Origin: Trematomus loennbergii
Taxonomy: Eukaryota; Chordata; Actinopteri; Perciformes; Nototheniidae
Reading direction: 5' to 3'
DNA length: 64,000 bases
NCBI GenBank assembly: GCA_012861695.1
Contig: JAAOOA010000262.1
Span: forward strand, 90,001-154,000
The position numbers and the translations under genes are program-made. The notes below the pieces were generated by a model, which had not been told where the DNA came from, searched no databases, and was given only the letters and a program-made list of their open reading frames with translations. Positions 45,556 through 55,447 of this stretch are shown here, one piece after another; within the stretch, counting starts at the first letter, position 1; each line of letters begins with the position of its first letter.

Positions 45556-45988
45556 TGTTGTGCACCGACAGAAATGCTAGAGAGATGCATGTTATTTACG
45601 TTTGCTTTCTCTCATTCCAGGCTTCCTGATTATTTTCACCTGTGTCTCCTGTGCTCATCAATGTCAGCCCCGCCCCTGATTGGTCCCACCTGTGTCTAGT
45701 TACCCTGTGCTTATATTCCCCTGTCTCCCAAGTGTTCTTTGTCAGTTCGTATTGTCTCTTGCTATGGTCAGGTCTATGCTCTTTGTGCTCTTGTAAAGTT
45801 TGATTCCTCACTACGTGAGCGCTTTCATTTTGTTCCTCTATTTTTGTCATCTCGGTTAGAGATTTGATAGTTACCTTTTTTGTTGTTCATTGCTGTATTT
45901 GGAAAATAAAGTATCTTACAAGTACTTTACCTCTGTCTCCCGGGTCGTGCAATTGGGTCCTACATCCTAAGTGTCTGAGTTCGTAACA
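45556..45988 (+). repeat. 5' LTR (433 bp)
   Basis: Starts TGTTGTGCACC and ends GAGTTCGTAACA. It contains a GC box, CCAAT box, TATA box, predicted start site and AATAAA (45905-45910), so U3, R and U5 can be outlined as about 45556-45740, 45741 to roughly 45930, and the rest. No base difference from the 3' LTR was noticed on direct reading. Confidence 0.95.
45668..45750 (+). promoter_or_regulatory. LTR pol II promoter and predicted start site
   Basis: CCCCGCCCC (45668-45676) is an Sp1-type GC box. ATTGG (45679-45683) is an inverted CCAAT box. TATATT (45712-45717) is a TATA box. The sequence GTCAGTTCGT starts at 45741, 29 bp after the TATA start, and is the segment complementary to the primer binding site. 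If the RNA starts exactly there, spacing and self-priming agree. The start site is inferred and not measured. Confidence 0.75.
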
Positions 45989-45990
45989 GA

Positions 45991-46000
45991 ACGAACTGAC
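45991..46000 (+). other. Primer binding site, self-priming type
   Basis: ACGAACTGAC lies two bases after the 5' LTR and is the exact reverse complement of GTCAGTTCGT at 45741-45750, the predicted RNA 5' end. I do not see a tRNA 3'-end complement such as TGGCGCC or TGG plus a tRNA tail. Tf1 of fission yeast and its sushi relatives prime cDNA synthesis from the folded-back 5' end of their own RNA, which needs just this arrangement. Confidence 0.8.
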
Positions 46001-46004
46001 CATT

Positions 46005-47084
46005 ATGGACCCAGCCGACCCAAGAACGCTTCACGCAGCGCTGTCAGCACAGGGCGTGAAGATCTTTCATCACGAGGAACAGCTGGGCCTAGTCAACCAG
46101 GAAATGCAAGAACTAAGAGGACGCCAGGCCGGGATTCAGGAAGCATTATCCACACAGATGCAACAACTGGCTGTCCAAATGAATCATTTTTTCACTCACC
46201 AACAGACTGCTCCTCCGGTGACGTCATCCACAACTGAGAGGTTGCCTGTCAATGCTCCAGCTGATTTCCCAAGTCAGGCTGTTTCTTCCCCTTTACGGCT
46301 GGCTCTTCCGGAGAGATTTTCCGGAGATTCTTCTAATTGCAGAGCCTTTTTGGTACAGTGCGATCTGCATTTTCAACACAACCCAGGAGCCTTTTCATCG
46401 GACCATGGTAAAGTGGCGTTTATTGTGTCTCATTTAACGGGAAGAGCTGCAGCCTGGGCTACTGCAGAATGGTCAAGAGAAACTGAACTATGTTACTCAT
46501 TGACCGATTTCATAGAGACTATGAGTCGTATTTTTGACCACTCATCGCCTGCTACAGAGGCCAGCAGAAAACTTTTTCATATACGCCAGCTCAACCGCCA
46601 GGTGGTTGATTACGCCATCGAGTTTCGCACAGCAGCAGCGGACAGCGGATGGAATGTTCCGGCTCTTCGTGACGCCTTCATGACGGGACTTTCGGAACCG
46701 ATAAAAGACCAGCTGGCTCCACTGGAGACACCCCGGGATCTGGAATCTCTCATCGCCGTGGCCATCCGGATCGATAACCGTCTTCGGGAAAGAGAGAGGG
46801 AGCGTCGACGCAACCGAGACGTTATTCCCAGCTCCCAGAATGCATCTTGGTGGGTCGCGCCGCCAGCCGAGGATGTCCAGCCCATGTTACCACACCGTCA
46901 GAGGATTACACTTCCGAATGGCTCCGGGGAACCCATGCAGCTGGGAAGAACCAGGCTTTCTCTGGAGGAGAGGCAGCGCCGTCTACGGGAGGGTTGTTGT
47001 TTCTACTGCGGCCAGTCGGATCATCAACTCGCTTCATGCCCGGGAAAAGATCGTGCTCACCAGTCAAAAGGAGGGCGCTGGTGA
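46005..47084 (+). CDS. Gag polyprotein (359 aa)
   Basis: Structural protein that would form the particle and bind the RNA. The ATG at 46005 is the first after the LTR, has A at -3 and G at +4, and lies four bases after the primer binding site. An N-terminal coiled-coil-like stretch (HEEQLGLVNQEMQELRGRQ, about residues 22-40) leads to a retrotransposon-type Gag domain (about residues 95-265, from LALPERFSG through RLRERERER). A single zinc knuckle near residues 335-348, CFYCGQSDHQLASC, fits C-X2-C-X4-H-X4-C. The frame is intact. It ends at TGA 47082-47084, 34 bases after the frameshift heptamer. Similarity is to sushi-group Gag and the domesticated PEG10/RTL proteins. Confidence 0.9.
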   Translation: MDPADPRTLHAALSAQGVKIFHHEEQLGLVNQEMQELRGRQAGIQEALSTQMQQLAVQMNHFFTHQQTAPPVTSSTTERLPVNAPADFPSQAVSSPLRLALPERFSGDSSNCRAFLVQCDLHFQHNPGAFSSDHGKVAFIVSHLTGRAAAWATAEWSRETELCYSLTDFIETMSRIFDHSSPATEASRKLFHIRQLNRQVVDYAIEFRTAAADSGWNVPALRDAFMTGLSEPIKDQLAPLETPRDLESLIAVAIRIDNRLRERERERRRNRDVIPSSQNASWWVAPPAEDVQPMLPHRQRITLPNGSGEPMQLGRTRLSLEERQRRLREGCCFYCGQSDHQLASCPGKDRAHQSKGGRW

Positions 47085-47086
47085 GC
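47042..47086 (+). promoter_or_regulatory. Programmed -1 frameshift signal (gag-pol)
   Basis: The heptamer GGGAAAA (47042-47048) is read G_GGA_AAA in the Gag frame, fitting the X_XXY_YYZ slippery rule. After a 6-nt spacer (47049-47054), GCTCACCAG (47055-47063) pairs perfectly with CTGGTGAGC (47078-47086), giving a 9-bp stem with a 14-nt loop. The loop word AGGAGG (47069-47074) can also pair with CCTCCT at 47105-47110, so an H-type pseudoknot is possible. A -1 shift here enters exactly the frame of the protease. PEG10, a domesticated sushi element, uses GGGAAAC in the same place. Confidence 0.8.
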
Positions 47087-48043
47087 AAGTTTCCCGCAGA
47101 CTTTCCTCCTCGACCTGTTACGCAGGTAAACATTTGTATTAACAATCAAACCATTGACCAGGGTGTGTTAATAGACTCAGGGGCTGACGAAAGTCTTATG
47201 GACTGGGGCGTAGTAAATCAGCTAGAAATAAAGACTGTTCCGCTATCTCATCCTATTAATGCCAGTGCCTTAGACGGCCGCTTGTTGTTCACAGTTACCC
47301 ATTGCACTGAGCCCATTCAGATTACTGTGAATAAGGACCATACCGAGAGCATGCAATTCCATATTTTTGAGTCGGCTCAGCACCCGATTATATTGGGGTT
47401 TCCATGGCTAAAGATCCACAATCCTCACATTGACTGGCGTTCAGGGAAAATTAAAGAATGGGGAGAGGATTGTATGGGCAGGTGTAAACTTTCACAACCT
47501 GTTAATGCACCAACAGACTCTCGTAAAATCATTATAGATCACCCCGACTATCCTGATCTACAGAAGGTACCTTCCTGTTACCATGATTTAAAGGAAGCCT
47601 TTAACAAATCCAAAGCCATGTCGCTACCTCCTCACCGAGATTTTGACTGTCCCATTGATCTCTTACCGGGAGCCCCCATTCCCAAGGGGAAACTTTATTC
47701 GATTTCGAGACCTGAGAGAGCAGCAATGGACGAATACATTTCCTCTTCACTCAAATCAGGAATTATCCGTCCTTCATCTTCTCCAGCCGGAGCGGGATTT
47801 TTCTTTGTGGGAAAGAAAGACGGGTCTCTGAGACCTTGCATAGACTACAGTCCACTAAATGACATTACGGTGAAGAACCGCTATCCTCTGCCACTCATGA
47901 CATCTGCCTTTGAACTACTTCAAACTGCCAAAATATTCACCAAGTTAGATTTAAGAAATGCATATCACTTGGTTAGAATAAGAAAAGGGGATGAGTGGAA
48001 GACAGGATTCAACACTCAGAGTGGTCACTATGAGTATATCTAG
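47048..48043 (+). CDS. Pol part 1: protease and first half of reverse transcriptase
   Basis: This frame is reached by -1 shifting from Gag. It is open from 46847, but the part before 47048 is out-of-frame Gag sequence. The aspartic protease has [13 protein letters not shown] (D-S-G active site) and IILGFPWL as the second conserved block, about codons 40-120 after the shift. A linker follows, then RT with [38 protein letters not shown] and motif A ([10 protein letters not shown]). The frame stops at TAG 48041-48043, just after GHYEYI. RT motifs B and C continue 2 bases out of register in the next frame from 48046, consistent with two extra bases near 48035-48039. As assembled, the RT is cut between motifs A and B. 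Confidence 0.88.
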   Translation, partial: RSCSPVKRRALVSKFPADFPPRPVTQVNICINNQTIDQGVLIDSGADESLMDWGVVNQLEIKTVPLSHPINASALDGRLLFTVTHCTEPIQITVNKDHTESMQFHIFESAQHPIILGFPWLKIHNPHIDWRSGKIKEWGEDCMGRCKLSQPVNAPTDSRKIIIDHPDYPDLQKVPSCYHDLKEAFNKSKAMSLPPHRDFDCPIDLLPGAPIPKGKLYSISRPERAAMDEYISSSLKSGIIRPSSSPAGAGFFFVGKKDGSLRPCIDYSPLNDITVKNRYPLPLMTSAFELLQTAKIFTKLDLRNAYHLVRIRKGDEWKTGFNTQSGHYEYI

Positions 48044-48045
48044 TA

Positions 48046-50145
48046 ATGCCTTTTGGACTATGCAATGCACCGGCTGTGTTTCAAGCTCTTGTGAATGAGG
48101 TTTTACGGGAATTTTTGAATATTTCAGTGTTTGTGTATCTGGATGATATTCTGATTTTCTCCCCAGACACTAAGTCTCATGTTAACCATGTCCGTCAGGT
48201 TTTGCAGAAACTGCTAGAGAATCAGTTATATGTCAAGGCAGAGAAGTGTGAGTTCCACACAAAAGAGGTATCCTTCTTAGGATACATAATCTCACCTAAT
48301 CATATGCAAATGGATCCTGCTAAAATCAGTGCAGTATCCCAGTGGCCTACACCAGACTCCAGGAAGAAGGTCCAACAGTTTCTAGGGTTTGCTAACTTCT
48401 ATAGGAAGTTTATTAGGAATTTCAGTTCTGTTGCTGCCCCTCTACATGTTCTGACTTCTCCTAAGGTTCCTTTCAAGTGGACTCCCCAGGCGGACTTCGC
48501 TTTCCAACGTCTCAGAGAGAGATTCACATCAGCCCCCATACTCACCATTCCAGATCCCCAGCGCCAGTTTATGGTCGAGGTTGATGCTTCCAATGAGGGA
48601 ATTGGAGGAGTACTGTCTCAACGTTCTGCAGAAGACAACAAGATGCATCCATGTGCTTACCTGTCGCGGAAACTGACAACGGCAGAGCGGAATTACGACG
48701 TGGGGAACAAGGAACTGTTAGCTGTAAAAGCTGCCCTCGAGGAATGGAGACACTGGTTAGAGGGTGCAGAGCAGCCGTTTTTAGTCTGGACAGATCACAA
48801 GAATCTGGAATATATAAGAAAGGCTAAGCGTCTCAACTCCCGTCAGGCCAGGTGGACACTATTCTTTAGTAGGTTCAATTTCACCCTCTCTTTTCGTCCC
48901 GGGTCTCAGAATCAAAAACCCGATGCTTTGTCTCGTCTTTATGATCCAGAACCACTTGCGGTAGAGCCCAAGACCATCCTTCCACTTAACCGTGTGATCG
49001 GAGCCTTTTCCTGGCAAGTGGAGTCGGACGTAAAAAAGGCGAATGTCAAGAATCCAGCACCTAGCGAGTGTCCCAACAATCTGCTGTTTGTTCCTGAGGC
49101 TCTTCACTCCAAGGTCATCCACTGGGCTCACTCATCTGTGCTTTCGTGCCATCCGGGGGTAACAAGGACAATGTTCAGGATACAACAACGTTTCTGGTGG
49201 CCAGCCATGAAGAAAGATGTGGCAGAGTACGTAGCGGCTTGTCCGGTGTGTGCGTGTAATAAGACCTCATCACAAGTCAAGATGGGCTTGCTCCAGCCCC
49301 TGCCGATTCCCCAACGTCCTTGGTCACACATTTCAATGGATTTTGTGACAGGATTTCCTTCATCCAGAGGCAAGACTACGGTCTTAACAGTGGTGGATCG
49401 ATTTTCAAAGATGGCTCACTTCATCCCATTGACCAAGCTTCCCTCTGCCAAAGTCACCGCAGAGGTCATGATGAATCACATATTCAGGATCCATGGATTC
49501 CCTGATGACATTGTTTCCGACAGGGGTCCACAATTCATTTCCGTTTTCTGGAAGGAGTTTTGTCGACTCATAGGTGCCACCGTCAGCTTGTCATCAGGAT
49601 ATCATCCTCAGTCAAATGGACAGTCGGAGCGTCTGAACCAGGAACTAGAGACTACGCTACGTTGTCTCGTCTCCCGGAACCAGACTACCTGGAGTGACCA
49701 CCTCACATGGGTCGAGTTTGCCCACAATACTCTTCCTACGGCAGCCACAGGTGTCTCTCCATTCCATTGTGTCAATGGTTTCCAGCCTCCATTTTTCCCT
49801 AACAACGAGGAAGAGGTGAGGGTTCCATCGGCTCATGCCATGATCAGACGTTGTCGACGAGTTTGGGCTGGTGCTCGCCAGGCTCTTCTCCGAAGTTCAG
49901 CTCGGATGAAGGCTGTTGCAGACGTCCATCGCAGGGTCGCTCCCTCCTACAGACCAGGCCAAAATGTTTGGCTTTCCACTAAGGACTTACCACTCCATGT
50001 CGCCTCAAGGAAACTGGCTCCGAGATTTGTGGGTCCTTTCCCGGTGTCCAGAGTCATCAACCCGGTGTCTGTACGCTTGCAACTCCCCAGAACTATGAGA
50101 GTACATCCGACGTTTCACGTCAGTAAAATCAAGCCGGGTGTGTGA
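48046..50145 (+). CDS. Pol part 2: reverse transcriptase (rest), RNase H, integrase
   Basis: Continues RT with [13 protein letters not shown] (motif B) and YLDDILIF (catalytic motif C, 48136-48147), then FLGYIISPN. RNase H follows with [31 protein letters not shown] and [10 protein letters not shown], giving the expected D-E-D residues. Integrase has an H2C2 finger ([10 protein letters not shown] with CPVCAC). Its core has [12 protein letters not shown] and GQSERLNQ, the D-D-E triad with 35-residue-type spacing, and the C-terminal segment FVGPFPV ends [14 protein letters not shown]. The ATG at 48046 is internal Met of motif B and not a start. The frame ends at a TGA at 50143-50145 because of one extra G near 50135-50137. 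The protein would have been continuous with part 1 and with the chromodomain. Confidence 0.9.
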   Translation: MPFGLCNAPAVFQALVNEVLREFLNISVFVYLDDILIFSPDTKSHVNHVRQVLQKLLENQLYVKAEKCEFHTKEVSFLGYIISPNHMQMDPAKISAVSQWPTPDSRKKVQQFLGFANFYRKFIRNFSSVAAPLHVLTSPKVPFKWTPQADFAFQRLRERFTSAPILTIPDPQRQFMVEVDASNEGIGGVLSQRSAEDNKMHPCAYLSRKLTTAERNYDVGNKELLAVKAALEEWRHWLEGAEQPFLVWTDHKNLEYIRKAKRLNSRQARWTLFFSRFNFTLSFRPGSQNQKPDALSRLYDPEPLAVEPKTILPLNRVIGAFSWQVESDVKKANVKNPAPSECPNNLLFVPEALHSKVIHWAHSSVLSCHPGVTRTMFRIQQRFWWPAMKKDVAEYVAACPVCACNKTSSQVKMGLLQPLPIPQRPWSHISMDFVTGFPSSRGKTTVLTVVDRFSKMAHFIPLTKLPSAKVTAEVMMNHIFRIHGFPDDIVSDRGPQFISVFWKEFCRLIGATVSLSSGYHPQSNGQSERLNQELETTLRCLVSRNQTTWSDHLTWVEFAHNTLPTAATGVSPFHCVNGFQPPFFPNNEEEVRVPSAHAMIRRCRRVWAGARQALLRSSARMKAVADVHRRVAPSYRPGQNVWLSTKDLPLHVASRKLAPRFVGPFPVSRVINPVSVRLQLPRTMRVHPTFHVSKIKPGV

Positions 50146-50395
50146 GAGCACACTTGTTCCCGCCTCCAAGCCCCCTCCACCGCCCGAGTTCTTTGAAGGG
50201 GGTGAGGTTTACAAGGTCCGTAAGCTACTAGAGGTCCGTAATAGGGGGAGGGGGAAGCAATTCCTGGTAGACTGGAAGGGTTACGGTCCTGAGGCTAGAA
50301 GCTGGGTAGCTGCGTCATTTATCGTAGACAAGACGCTTATCCACGATTTTTACAATCAGCCTGGGCCATCAGGAGTTGGCCCTAGAGGGGGGGTA
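50138..50395 (+). CDS. Pol part 3: integrase C-terminal chromodomain
   Basis: In the frame next to part 2, [20 protein letters not shown] leads to [28 protein letters not shown] and SWVAASFI, then HDFYNQ. This is a chromodomain of the HP1 type found at the end of chromovirus integrases, which can steer integration by binding methylated histone H3. The WKGY and SW positions and the opening Y are present. An upstream proline-rich spacer is typical. It is separated from integrase by the single-base frame break. Beyond about 50395 the frame enters the 3' LTR and the coding meaning ends. Confidence 0.85.
50384..50393 (+). other. Polypurine tract
   Basis: AGAGGGGGGG lies three bases before the 3' LTR, the position at which plus-strand DNA synthesis is primed in LTR elements. 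Confidence 0.85.
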
Positions 50396-50396
50396 C

Positions 50397-50829
50397 TGTT
50401 GTGCACCGACAGAAATGCTAGAGAGATGCATGTTATTTACGTTTGCTTTCTCTCATTCCAGGCTTCCTGATTATTTTCACCTGTGTCTCCTGTGCTCATC
50501 AATGTCAGCCCCGCCCCTGATTGGTCCCACCTGTGTCTAGTTACCCTGTGCTTATATTCCCCTGTCTCCCAAGTGTTCTTTGTCAGTTCGTATTGTCTCT
50601 TGCTATGGTCAGGTCTATGCTCTTTGTGCTCTTGTAAAGTTTGATTCCTCACTACGTGAGCGCTTTCATTTTGTTCCTCTATTTTTGTCATCTCGGTTAG
50701 AGATTTGATAGTTACCTTTTTTGTTGTTCATTGCTGTATTTGGAAAATAAAGTATCTTACAAGTACTTTACCTCTGTCTCCCGGGTCGTGCAATTGGGTC
50801 CTACATCCTAAGTGTCTGAGTTCGTAACA
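50397..50829 (+). repeat. 3' LTR (433 bp)
   Basis: Same length and apparently the same sequence as the 5' LTR. AATAAA at 50746-50751 would serve for 3' processing of the element RNA. It is followed by AATAT, the target duplication. Confidence 0.95.
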
Positions 50830-51090
50830 AATATCATCTGTGGAAGCTGTAGTACTGTAAAAAGCACGACAATCATCTGAGCCGGCCCGGCTAAAATAAC
50901 TGGATGGCCTACCTGCCTGTCAGCCTTCCATCTGTGCACAAACTTATCTCGTGCCCTCATTGGTCATGTGCGCGTTCGTGTGTGTTGGAGGAGGGGCTCT
51001 GTGAGGAAGTGGCAGATTTTCTCTCGGTTGTGTATTTCAAATTCTAGCGCACTCGAGCTGGTTTCTCCAAAATACATACCCCACCTTTAA

Positions 51091-51954
51091 GATAAGGAAG
51101 CAATGTTTAATACAACTAAAACCTTGAATTTTTAAGTTTAAGAAAATGTATAAAGAAAGCGTAATTAGACAGTATGAAGTTGACTTTTGATTGTGTTCTG
51201 GTTTTATGTTTCAGTATTTGTAAGCAACTGTGACTGAAAGAAATTGCTTTTATTTGACTTTTTTTATGGTTATTTCATCCATTCATTCATTTTTTAAGAA
51301 GGGGCAGGTTCAATAAGATTGTATTCTCCCTGCTCCTTTCCACCATGCGCTCGAAAAATTAAAGAAACAACCAGTTTAAGTGTACATGTTTTGTTTTAAA
51401 ATAACTGCCATGTGTGGAATAAACACATAAATAAATACTACATTTCTTTCCTTCCTGCTGGAGTTTTAGCTATACAATTATTTAAGGTATGACAGTTATA
51501 TGTTCTGTCATTCTCAAAGAAAATTGAATTAGAAATGCATTTAAAGATCACATATTGAAATGTTATCAGGGAACTAATTAGTCATTACTGATTGTTTTCA
51601 CTATCACCCATAATGCATCAGACGGGGCAAACTGCATCCATCATCCTTAATCTAACATTGGAGTAAATACTTGTCTTTAGCAACATTTGTTAATGCTAAA
51701 TTGTTCCTAAAATTACTTATTTTTTCTTATCCCTATATATTTCTTTTTTTTATCTACTTTGCAACTTATTTGTTTTAGATTAGAACATTTTTAGTTTATG
51801 TTCGCACCACCAGATACCAAAGCAAATTCCTTCTATGTGTAAACGTACCTGGCTATAAACTTGATTCTGATTCTGATCATTACAACAGAAGCTACATCTG
51901 CAACGACAGGAAAGGTTTGCAGTTTCGGTTTTTACTTTCAGTTACGCTGGATTT
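51091..51954. other. Non-coding spacer
   Basis: AT-rich. GGTTCAATAAGATTGTATTC at 51308 resembles a LINE 3' tail. No gene recognised. Confidence 0.4.
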
Positions 51955-52728
51955 TGGGTAAAACCACATGGTTGGGTTACAATAGGTATGTTGTTAGGGT
52001 TAGGGTTAAAACCACATGGTTGGGTTACAATAGGTATGTTGTTAGGGTTAGGGTTAAAACCACATGGTTGGGTTACAATAGGTATGTTGTTAGGGTTAGG
52101 GTTAAAACTACATGGTTGGGTTACAATAGGTATGTTGTTAGGGTTAGGGTTAAAACCACATGGTTGGGTTACAATAGGTATGTTGTTAGGGTTAGGGTTA
52201 AAACCACATGGTTGGGTTACAATAGGTATGTTTTTAGGGTTAGGGTTAAAACCACATGGTTGGGTTACAATAGGTATGTTGTTAGGGTTAGGGTTAAAAC
52301 CACATGGTTGGGTTACAATAGGTATGTTGTTAGGGTTAGGGTTAAAACCACATGGTTGGGTTACAATAGGTATGTTGTTAGGGTTAGGGTTAAAACCACA
52401 TGGTTGGGTTACAATAGGTATGTTGTTAGGGTTAGGGTTAAAACCACATGGTTGGGTTACAATAGGTATGTTGTTAGGGTTAGGGTTAAAACTACATGGT
52501 TGGGTTACAATAGGTATGTTGTTAGGGTTAGGGTTAAACGACATGGTTGGGTTACAATAGTATGTTGTTAGGGTTAGGGTTAAAACTACATGGTTGGGTT
52601 ACAATAGGTATGTTGTTAGGGTTAGGGTTAAAACCACATGGTTGGGTTACAATAGGTATGTTGTTAGGGTTAGGGTTAAAACCACATGGTTGGGTTACAA
52701 TAGGTATGTTGTTAGGGTTCGGGTTAAA
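51955..52728 (+). repeat. 48-bp satellite with embedded TTAGGG motifs, about 16 copies
   Basis: Each unit carries GTTAGGGTTAGGGTTAAAAC followed by CACATGGTTGGGTTACAATA and GGTATGTT. Copies are nearly identical, with rare changes (CTACATGG, TTTTTAGGG, AAACGACATGG and a lost G near 52559). Because 48 is divisible by three, all frames stay open on both strands; the apparent 236-codon protein is an artefact. Two complete vertebrate telomere hexamers occur in every unit. Confidence 0.95.
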
Positions 52729-52735
52729 ACATGTT

Positions 52736-52911
52736 AACTGCCTGAAACGCCTCCATTGGACTCCTTTCTTTACTTCCTGAACATAGTAACACTGGCGCTT
52801 CTATTGGCTTGCGCTCCAACACATTGTACGTGATAGGCTAAGGGGCGGGACATCTCTAAGGGGTTGACCAATCACAACAGAGCCGGCCAGCTAACCAATC
52901 AGAGCAGACTG
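52736..52911 (+). mobile_element. Family C TIR element fragment
   Basis: GCCTGAAACGCCTCCATTGG, GCGCTCCAACACATTGTACG, GTTGACCAATCACAACAGAG and GCTAACCAATCAGAGCAGAC match the middle of family C in order. The 48-bp array abuts its left side, where other copies have the left terminus. Confidence 0.75.
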
Positions 52912-53400
52912 GAAGAGATCAATCCAGGGTCTTTTTAGATACTGATTGCACCGGAAAAATTGTATTAAAACCCCCAAAGCCTGCTACCATGTTTTCTATT
53001 GGCTCGATCCAAATATGGCGTTGTGATTTGGAGAAGGCTTGTGATATTCCATCGGATCTGATGGATCAAACATTGGTAACTATTCAAATATTGTTCAGCA
53101 TTTGTTCTACTTGGCTGTAGACGACTAACAGAACGAGTCAGGGCCACCCCGAGGTAAAGCAACAGAGAACAATGTTCATTCAAAAGACTCTTTGATTTGT
53201 CCTGCTATCAGGTTAATGAAACCCTCTCAAAGCTGTTGGAGGTAATAATTACAAAAAAAAGAAATTTTTATAAAGGCAAAATGTCTATTGTGAACAATAA
53301 TGTGGTCATTTTTTTAAGGTATTTCTACTATCCTCATGACGCTGTAAGTCTTTTGAATGCAGGCAGCACTGCAGTGACCAATCAGCTCATTACTCCATGT
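52912..53400. other. Non-coding spacer
   Basis: No feature recognised. The open frame 53197-53484 has no domain. Confidence 0.4.
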
Positions 53401-53515
53401 ACATCATTATTTATTTATTTCAACAAGGACCATGCATGCAAATACATTCATCTCAGAAAAGAGATTATGCCAGATTTTAGCTAATGGCTCATTTCCTTCT
53501 GCAGTCCTACATGAA
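53401..53515 (-). mobile_element. LINE/SINE 3' end, reverse orientation
   Basis: TTATTTATTTATTTCAACAA at 53408 and TTATGCCAGATTTTAGCTAA at 53465 resemble, on the minus strand, the 3' end of a common fish retroposon. Boundaries are approximate. Confidence 0.4.
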
Positions 53516-55447
53516 GTGCATTCAACCCCAGAACCTGCCGCCCTAAGGGAAACACACCGGCGTTAACAAAACATCTCAGCAGTTCAGCAAACAGGGCTTT
53601 TCCCTCACTCACACATCTTCCCTGGAGCTCCATTTATCATCGCAGCAGCCCCCGGAGCATCCTCCTGCAAAACTCTCAACCTAAATATACTCCAACCAGA
53701 GCGTTATACATCTCCACCCTGCCTTCACACTCTTTTTCTTCTTTCTTTCTTATAACACCTTTTTTAGTTGCCTACTTTCGAAGAAGAGAATAAGCAATTC
53801 CCCCGTTTCTCCCGCTGCTCTTGAACGAGAAATTATAGCTGGAGAAAATCATAGGAAAGTGAAGGGAAAGGGCTTCAAGAGTGTTTTATTTTGAAAGATT
53901 TGGACAGGTTGTACCTGTGTGCAGAACAGTTATTGGTATTCCTTAGTCATTGTCAGAGGCTTCTAATTTAGCCAGAACAGGCGATTCATCAGTGAAAGGC
54001 AATTAAAATGCTTATATACACTATTTATTTTAGTCCTATAGAGACTTCTTTTTGTTCTAACCTTCATGGAAAAGCTCACAATAAGCATATTGTTTTACCA
54101 TGCTTAGAATAACAATATCCATACTGCAAATACTGATCTAAATATGCTGCTGTTTGAAAATGATTTGTAATATCTATGAGACACAGTTCCCTTCTTTCCC
54201 CTAATTAGTTTCACTAAGATGGTGACAACCCGAACATATCTCTTCGGTGGGGGGCATCGCAGACACTACACACATATTCTTATGCAGAACATGAATCATT
54301 ATCTGTGTAATAAAGTCATATTAGGTGGGAAATATAGTTGTGACAGTGCGACGGCATGCGGCTTCTCTTCGAGTTGCTTTTGTTTAGTGGGTTTCTGGGA
54401 GTGGTTTGAGTTCAAAGCGGCAGCAGGAGGGAGAATAGAGAAGCAGCGGGAGCTTGTGAGAATTCATCAGTGGGTTACACTCTGCATGGGCAGCGTGGAA
54501 AGAGAAGAATACTAAAAATATACCTGTAATATTCTTTAACCAGCACAATACCCTCATGCACATGTTCTGTCAGGACGGAGACACAAAGAGATTAGCAATG
54601 AATTTCAAATGACTTCCTCCCAAAAATGATGAGCTGCAATAAGTGTTAGATATTCAAAGATGAAATTCATGTCACGGCTAATTATCTCCGCATTAATCAC
54701 ACAAAAGAGAGACACCTAATTACCAGAAAAGATCAAAGCTTTTTGGTTCAGAGAGGGAACATTTAGCATCGCAGAAGCACAGGAAAGTGACCTGGGCTGA
54801 AACAGAAAGCAGATAAGCAAAGAGAAATGTATACAGATAACAAATAAATCAAAGTGAGAAAGCTGTAAACAAGTTTTTCCAGACCAAAACAAAAGTGCAG
54901 TTTTCTGGATTGTTATGTGAAAAGTTGTGATTAAGATGTGTATATATATATTCAGGGAAAGTAATAATAACCATTTTAAACTCAACAGCTACAAAATGGA
55001 TAGTCGTTCATTTCCCCAGAGCATCGTCCCAATAGATGAATCAACATTAAAATACAAATACTTAAAAAGTGGAATAGAGTTAAACAATTAACAATGAAAA
55101 GGAAAAGAAAAATGAAAAATAGTATATAACATGTAAACAATATAAACAATATAAAAAATGTACTTTGATGATCATCCACTTTTCTTGTAGCCAATTTTTA
55201 TTTGGCTTTAAGTGAAATCTCTCAACAACTATTGAATGTATTTCCATTCAATTTAGTTCAGAATGAATTGTGATAACGTTTGCTGTCGAGTGGTGCGGGA
55301 AATGAGTCCTACAACTCGGAAATGACTCCACTTAAATCCACATAAGATAACCAAACTCAATGACACAGAATAACAGCATATACATTTGGGTGTAAAACAG
55401 GCAAATGTTGGGGCACATTTTAGAACATTTGGTTTCATTCATATGCA
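53516..55447. other. Non-coding spacer
   Basis: AT-rich DNA with no supportable gene. Open frames under 100 codons lack recognised domains. Confidence 0.4.

Larger units (their letters stand above)
45556..50829 (+). mobile_element. Ty3/Gypsy chromovirus (Tf1/sushi-like) LTR retrotransposon
   Basis: This is a complete 5,274-bp insertion with two 433-bp LTRs beginning TGTT and ending AACA, flanked by the 5-bp target duplication AATAT (45551-45555, 50830-50834). Internal order: a self-priming-type binding site, gag with a CCHC knuckle, a -1 frameshift signal, protease, reverse transcriptase, RNase H, integrase, chromodomain and polypurine tract. Integrase after RT/RNase H places it in Metaviridae, and the C-terminal chromodomain makes it a chromovirus. 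The gag resembles the sushi group that also gave rise to mammalian PEG10/RTL genes. No env gene is present. I saw no difference between the LTRs, so insertion is recent. Pol carries two small frame breaks. Confidence 0.95.
45428..51086. mobile_element. TTAA-flanked MITE (family H) split by the LTR retrotransposon
   Basis: The left end AGGTGGGGTAGGTAAG (45428) and the right end ending ACATACCCCACCT (51086) are inverted repeats. The match extends about 35 bp inward through GAGAAACC and GGCTCGAG against CTCGAGCTGGTTTCTC. TTAA borders both sides (45424-45427, 51087-51090), and the symmetry continues outward as ATC/GAT. Removing the retrotransposon and one target copy leaves an element of about 380 bp. 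The MITE is older than the retrotransposon inside it. Confidence 0.85.

Noticed and set aside
45596..45850. 84-codon open frame in each LTR (also 50437-50691)
   Set aside because: Antisense to the LTR promoter and R region, and it appears twice only because the LTRs are identical.
46840..47142. Separate small plus-strand frame overlapping gag
   Set aside because: Third-frame shadow of gag/pol without known function.
50397..50829. env gene between pol and the 3' LTR
   Set aside because: There is no space: the chromodomain ends within a few dozen bases of the polypurine tract and LTR.
51861..52571. 236-codon repeat protein (WLGYNRYVVRVRVK type)
   Set aside because: The 48-bp period is a multiple of three, and three other frames are equally open. 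It is a satellite.
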